A stretch of DNA of 31,320 nucleotides, taken from Chondrus crispus. Its lineage: Eukaryota > Rhodophyta > Florideophyceae > Gigartinales > Gigartinaceae. The position numbers were made by a program, and so were the translations under genes. The stretch lies in the NCBI RefSeq assembly GCF_000350225.1, contig NW_005178488.1, positions 1 through 31,320 of the forward strand, in the 5' to 3' direction. The notes beneath the pieces were generated by a model that worked only from the letters and a program-made list of their open reading frames with translations, made no database searches and had not been told where the DNA came from. This document shows, in pieces, positions 29,263 through 31,320 of this stretch (position 1 is the stretch's first letter; every line of letters starts with the position of its first letter).

Positions 29263-31320
29263 ATGAACCGACCGGAAGAAGGGGGAGACTCCGCCTCCGG
29301 GCGTCTGAGCACCCGCAGTGGCAGTGGCGCACCGCGCCCCCGGGTGGAGAACCCGGAAGCCCTGCTGCGACCGCCACCGCGACCGGGCCGCACGCGAGCG
29401 TCCGCATCGGATGTTACGCCGGCCGTGTCGGCAGGCACCGAGAATCGCGTCCAATGGATGGTCGACGCGATTCAGCCGCGCATCCAGGCCTGGGTCGAGG
29501 AGTTCCTCGCTACGGAACTCCCCCAGGTAGCGCGCGTATGCCTCGACCGAACGGTGCCCGCGCTCGTGGACGCGCACGTACGCAGCGCGATACCACCGCT
29601 TTTGGACGAACTTCTACCCGCTCAAGTCCAATGCGAGGTGGTGACCGCGCTCACCACTGTGGATGAAGAATCCCCGTCCGGTACGGCTCTAAAGGGAGCC
29701 ATCAGCTCCGCCGTGGCCAATCGTCTGGCCACGACCTTCGCCGGAGCAGGAGTCGACGCACGCGAGCAGCGCGACTCGACCGCTCCGGATCCTACGCTAA
29801 CGCACGCTGAACCGATCGGCGCCGCACCCGGGATCGGTACAATGGCCCCTCACCCGGAGGGTAAGACCATTTACCTCCCACCAATTTATGGTGCTACAGG
29901 AGGGCCCACAGAAAATGGCCCTCCCGTACTCGCCGATACGGCCGGCCCCCGCGGGACAGAAAACCGCCTGGGGCGCTTTGCGACAGAAAAGCGACAGCCG
30001 TATCGGTCGAGCAGAAGAAGCGCACCCGGCGCTCAAGGCTACACCTCGGAGGGTACAGAAAACCCCTCCGAGGAAGAAGACACAAGACGTCGCCACAGGG
30101 CGACGCGCAAGAACCGCGACGGACGCTACGCGCGATACCGCGATGCCGGAGGGGTCGGGTACCCCTCCGATGATAACCGCGACGGACGCTACGCGCGATA
30201 CCGCGATGCCGGAGGAGGTGGATACCCCTCCGATGACGAGGACACCGAGTCGGACGGATCGCGCAGAGGCGACCGCAGAGGTCGCAATGCGCGCGACCGA
30301 CGTCGGTTCCGGCGAGAAGACTCCGATCCGGAGGGCTACAGTAGCCCCGGCGGAGAAGGAGACCGCCACCGCAGGGGCAGAGACCGCCGGTCTGCCCCGA
30401 GGCGGGATCCGAAACGGCTGCCGGTGATCAGGCCGCTGAACGACCTGTTCACCAAGGCCGTCGACTACCGCACGTATAGGCTGGAAAATCGCAGCGCGCG
30501 CTACGACGCGAGTACCGCGCGGCGAGTTAACCGATATCGGAAGAAGTTGGACGTCCAGCTGAAAACCCACACATTCGGTGGTCAAGATCCAATCGCGGTG
30601 CTAGGATTTCTCGCGCGCTTCAAGATGGCCTGCGACCACAATGGGGTCAGCGAAGGCGCGGCCGTATGGTGTTTCCAGTTTTATTTGACTGGGCAGGCTC
30701 ACGCCTTGCTCCAGTCCAGGCTACACGGGAACACCATGGCGGTCGATGCGGAGCAGCGCGATATGCTCGAAACCTACGCGGAAGTTGTTAACTTTTTATT
30801 GCGCACGTACGCGACTGACGAAGTTATTTCCGAAGCGGTCGGTGATGTCACCTCCTTCCGTCAGAGCTCTAATATGACGGAGGAGGTGTACAGTAACCAG
30901 TTGTGGGACAAGGCGTTGCGCTGCGGAACCGTATTTTCGGACAGGCGCCTGAAGTCCCTTTTTGTTGAGGGACTTCTGCCAGCGACGTGCGCGCAGGTGC
31001 GGAATTATCTCGCGACGCATCCGGGCGTGGACTACCAAGCGGTGGCACGCTACGCGCAAGCGATAGGCGAGACGCACCGCTCGGCTCGAAGACAGGCGAC
31101 CTCGCTCGCGTCGCCTCAAGCACCGTCCGATTCGGTGAGAAGATTCACGCGCAACGCGCGGACAAGGCCCGTGCTGTCGGTCGAGTCCCTGTCTGAACTC
31201 CCGACAGCGCGCGGAACCGAAACGGAGGAGATACTGGCGGTGACGGACCAGTCGGCGACGCCGAGCTCGCTTAGCTCGCCGCCGACTAGCTACCATCCGT
31301 CACCTGCCTCGTCCCCGGCG
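29263..31320 (+). CDS. Ty3/gypsy Gag of element C, runs off right edge
   Basis: The ATG at 29263 opens a frame that I read through to the last base, 686 codons without a stop. The N-terminus is Pro/Arg/Gly-rich and disordered (MNRPEEGGDSASGRLSTRSG). A helical stretch follows (NRVQWMVDAIQPRIQAWVEE), then a long charged Arg/Ser/Asp region with a 21-residue tandem repeat. From about 30420 comes the capsid-like part: NDLFTKAVDYRTYRLENRSA, QLKTHTFGGQDPIAVLGFLA, RFKMACDHNGVSEGAAVWCF, FVEGLLPATCAQVRNYL. This matches the general pattern of gypsy Gag capsids (FxG, WCF..L, F..GL). The YRTYRL block is shared with the Gag relic of element B. No zinc knuckle is reached before the edge. The unbroken frame and adjoining LTR suggest a young, possibly intact element. 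Confidence 0.85.
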   Translation, partial: MNRPEEGGDSASGRLSTRSGSGAPRPRVENPEALLRPPPRPGRTRASASDVTPAVSAGTENRVQWMVDAIQPRIQAWVEEFLATELPQVARVCLDRTVPALVDAHVRSAIPPLLDELLPAQVQCEVVTALTTVDEESPSGTALKGAISSAVANRLATTFAGAGVDAREQRDSTAPDPTLTHAEPIGAAPGIGTMAPHPEGKTIYLPPIYGATGGPTENGPPVLADTAGPRGTENRLGRFATEKRQPYRSSRRSAPGAQGYTSEGTENPSEEEDTRRRHRATRKNRDGRYARYRDAGGVGYPSDDNRDGRYARYRDAGGGGYPSDDEDTESDGSRRGDRRGRNARDRRRFRREDSDPEGYSSPGGEGDRHRRGRDRRSAPRRDPKRLPVIRPLNDLFTKAVDYRTYRLENRSARYDASTARRVNRYRKKLDVQLKTHTFGGQDPIAVLGFLARFKMACDHNGVSEGAAVWCFQFYLTGQAHALLQSRLHGNTMAVDAEQRDMLETYAEVVNFLLRTYATDEVISEAVGDVTSFRQSSNMTEEVYSNQLWDKALRCGTVFSDRRLKSLFVEGLLPATCAQVRNYLATHPGVDYQAVARYAQAIGETHRSARRQATSLASPQAPSDSVRRFTRNARTRPVLSVESLSELPTARGTETEEILAVTDQSATPSSLSSPPTSYHPSPASSPA
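30112..30237 (+). repeat. 63-bp in-frame tandem duplication in gag
   Basis: Two 63-bp units, 30112-30174 and 30175-30237, encode 21-residue repeats (NRDGRYARYRDAGG...GYPSDD) differing by one residue (V to G). Near identity and an exact codon multiple point to a recent in-frame duplication. Confidence 0.95.

Noticed and set aside
29797..30585. Minus-strand open frame of 262 codons
   Set aside because: Antisense shadow of the intact Gag of element C; its Val/Ala/Ser repeats mirror the Gag tandem repeat.

Overview
The window looks like repeat-rich nuclear DNA of a eukaryote. It is almost entirely transposable elements in various states of decay, some nested inside others. Evidence for a eukaryote: Ty3/gypsy elements with integrase-linked chromodomains, Ty1/copia elements, a pogo-type DNA transposon with TA target duplication, a non-LTR-type reverse transcriptase, and intron-like T-rich tracts. 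No operons, tRNA, rRNA or CRISPR were seen. The host cannot be fixed from sequence alone; an alga, oomycete or fungus-like protist with an LTR-rich genome would fit.

Layout. 1-1340: no recognised gene. 1338-3241 (+): broken non-LTR-type reverse transcriptase with a C-terminal zinc finger. It is flanked by copies of a short CACGTG-bearing repeat, which forms a dense palindromic array at 3309-3490. 3507-5004 (+): 5'-truncated gypsy integrase plus chromodomain (element A). 5013-9409: GC-rich DNA without a gene I can support. 9410-11478 (-): two long open frames of unknown family joined by a TGATG overlap, the best candidate for something undescribed. 11472-13064 (-): eroded coding segments separated by three similar T-rich, intron-end-like tracts. 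13271-17742 (-): gypsy element B (gag, RT, RNase H, integrase, chromodomain), with a gag/protease deletion, one frameshift in pol and three nonsense codons in pol. Its 5' LTR lies at about 17990-18725.

18834-20200: LTR-like debris with a 156-bp direct repeat, inverted repeats, a TATA box and a possible gag start. 20203-21630 (-): degraded copia-like gag, protease and pre-integrase zinc domain, interrupted by a perfect 47-bp hairpin. 22440-24571: complete pogo-like transposon with 23-bp terminal inverted repeats, a TA duplication and a dead transposase. 25467-28513 (+): copia polyprotein, open for over 1000 codons and then cut in the RT domain by insertion of gypsy element C. Element C has its 5' LTR at about 28514-29134 and an intact gag from 29263 that runs off the right edge.

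How the pieces relate. The LTRs of elements B and C share a core of about 150 bp in opposite orientations, and their Gag proteins share a YRTYRL block, so they are relatives of different age. Element C interrupts the copia element and its visible Gag frame is clean, so it is the youngest insertion here. CACGTG palindromes and CTACAGTA motifs recur in LTRs of different elements and may be shared promoter elements.
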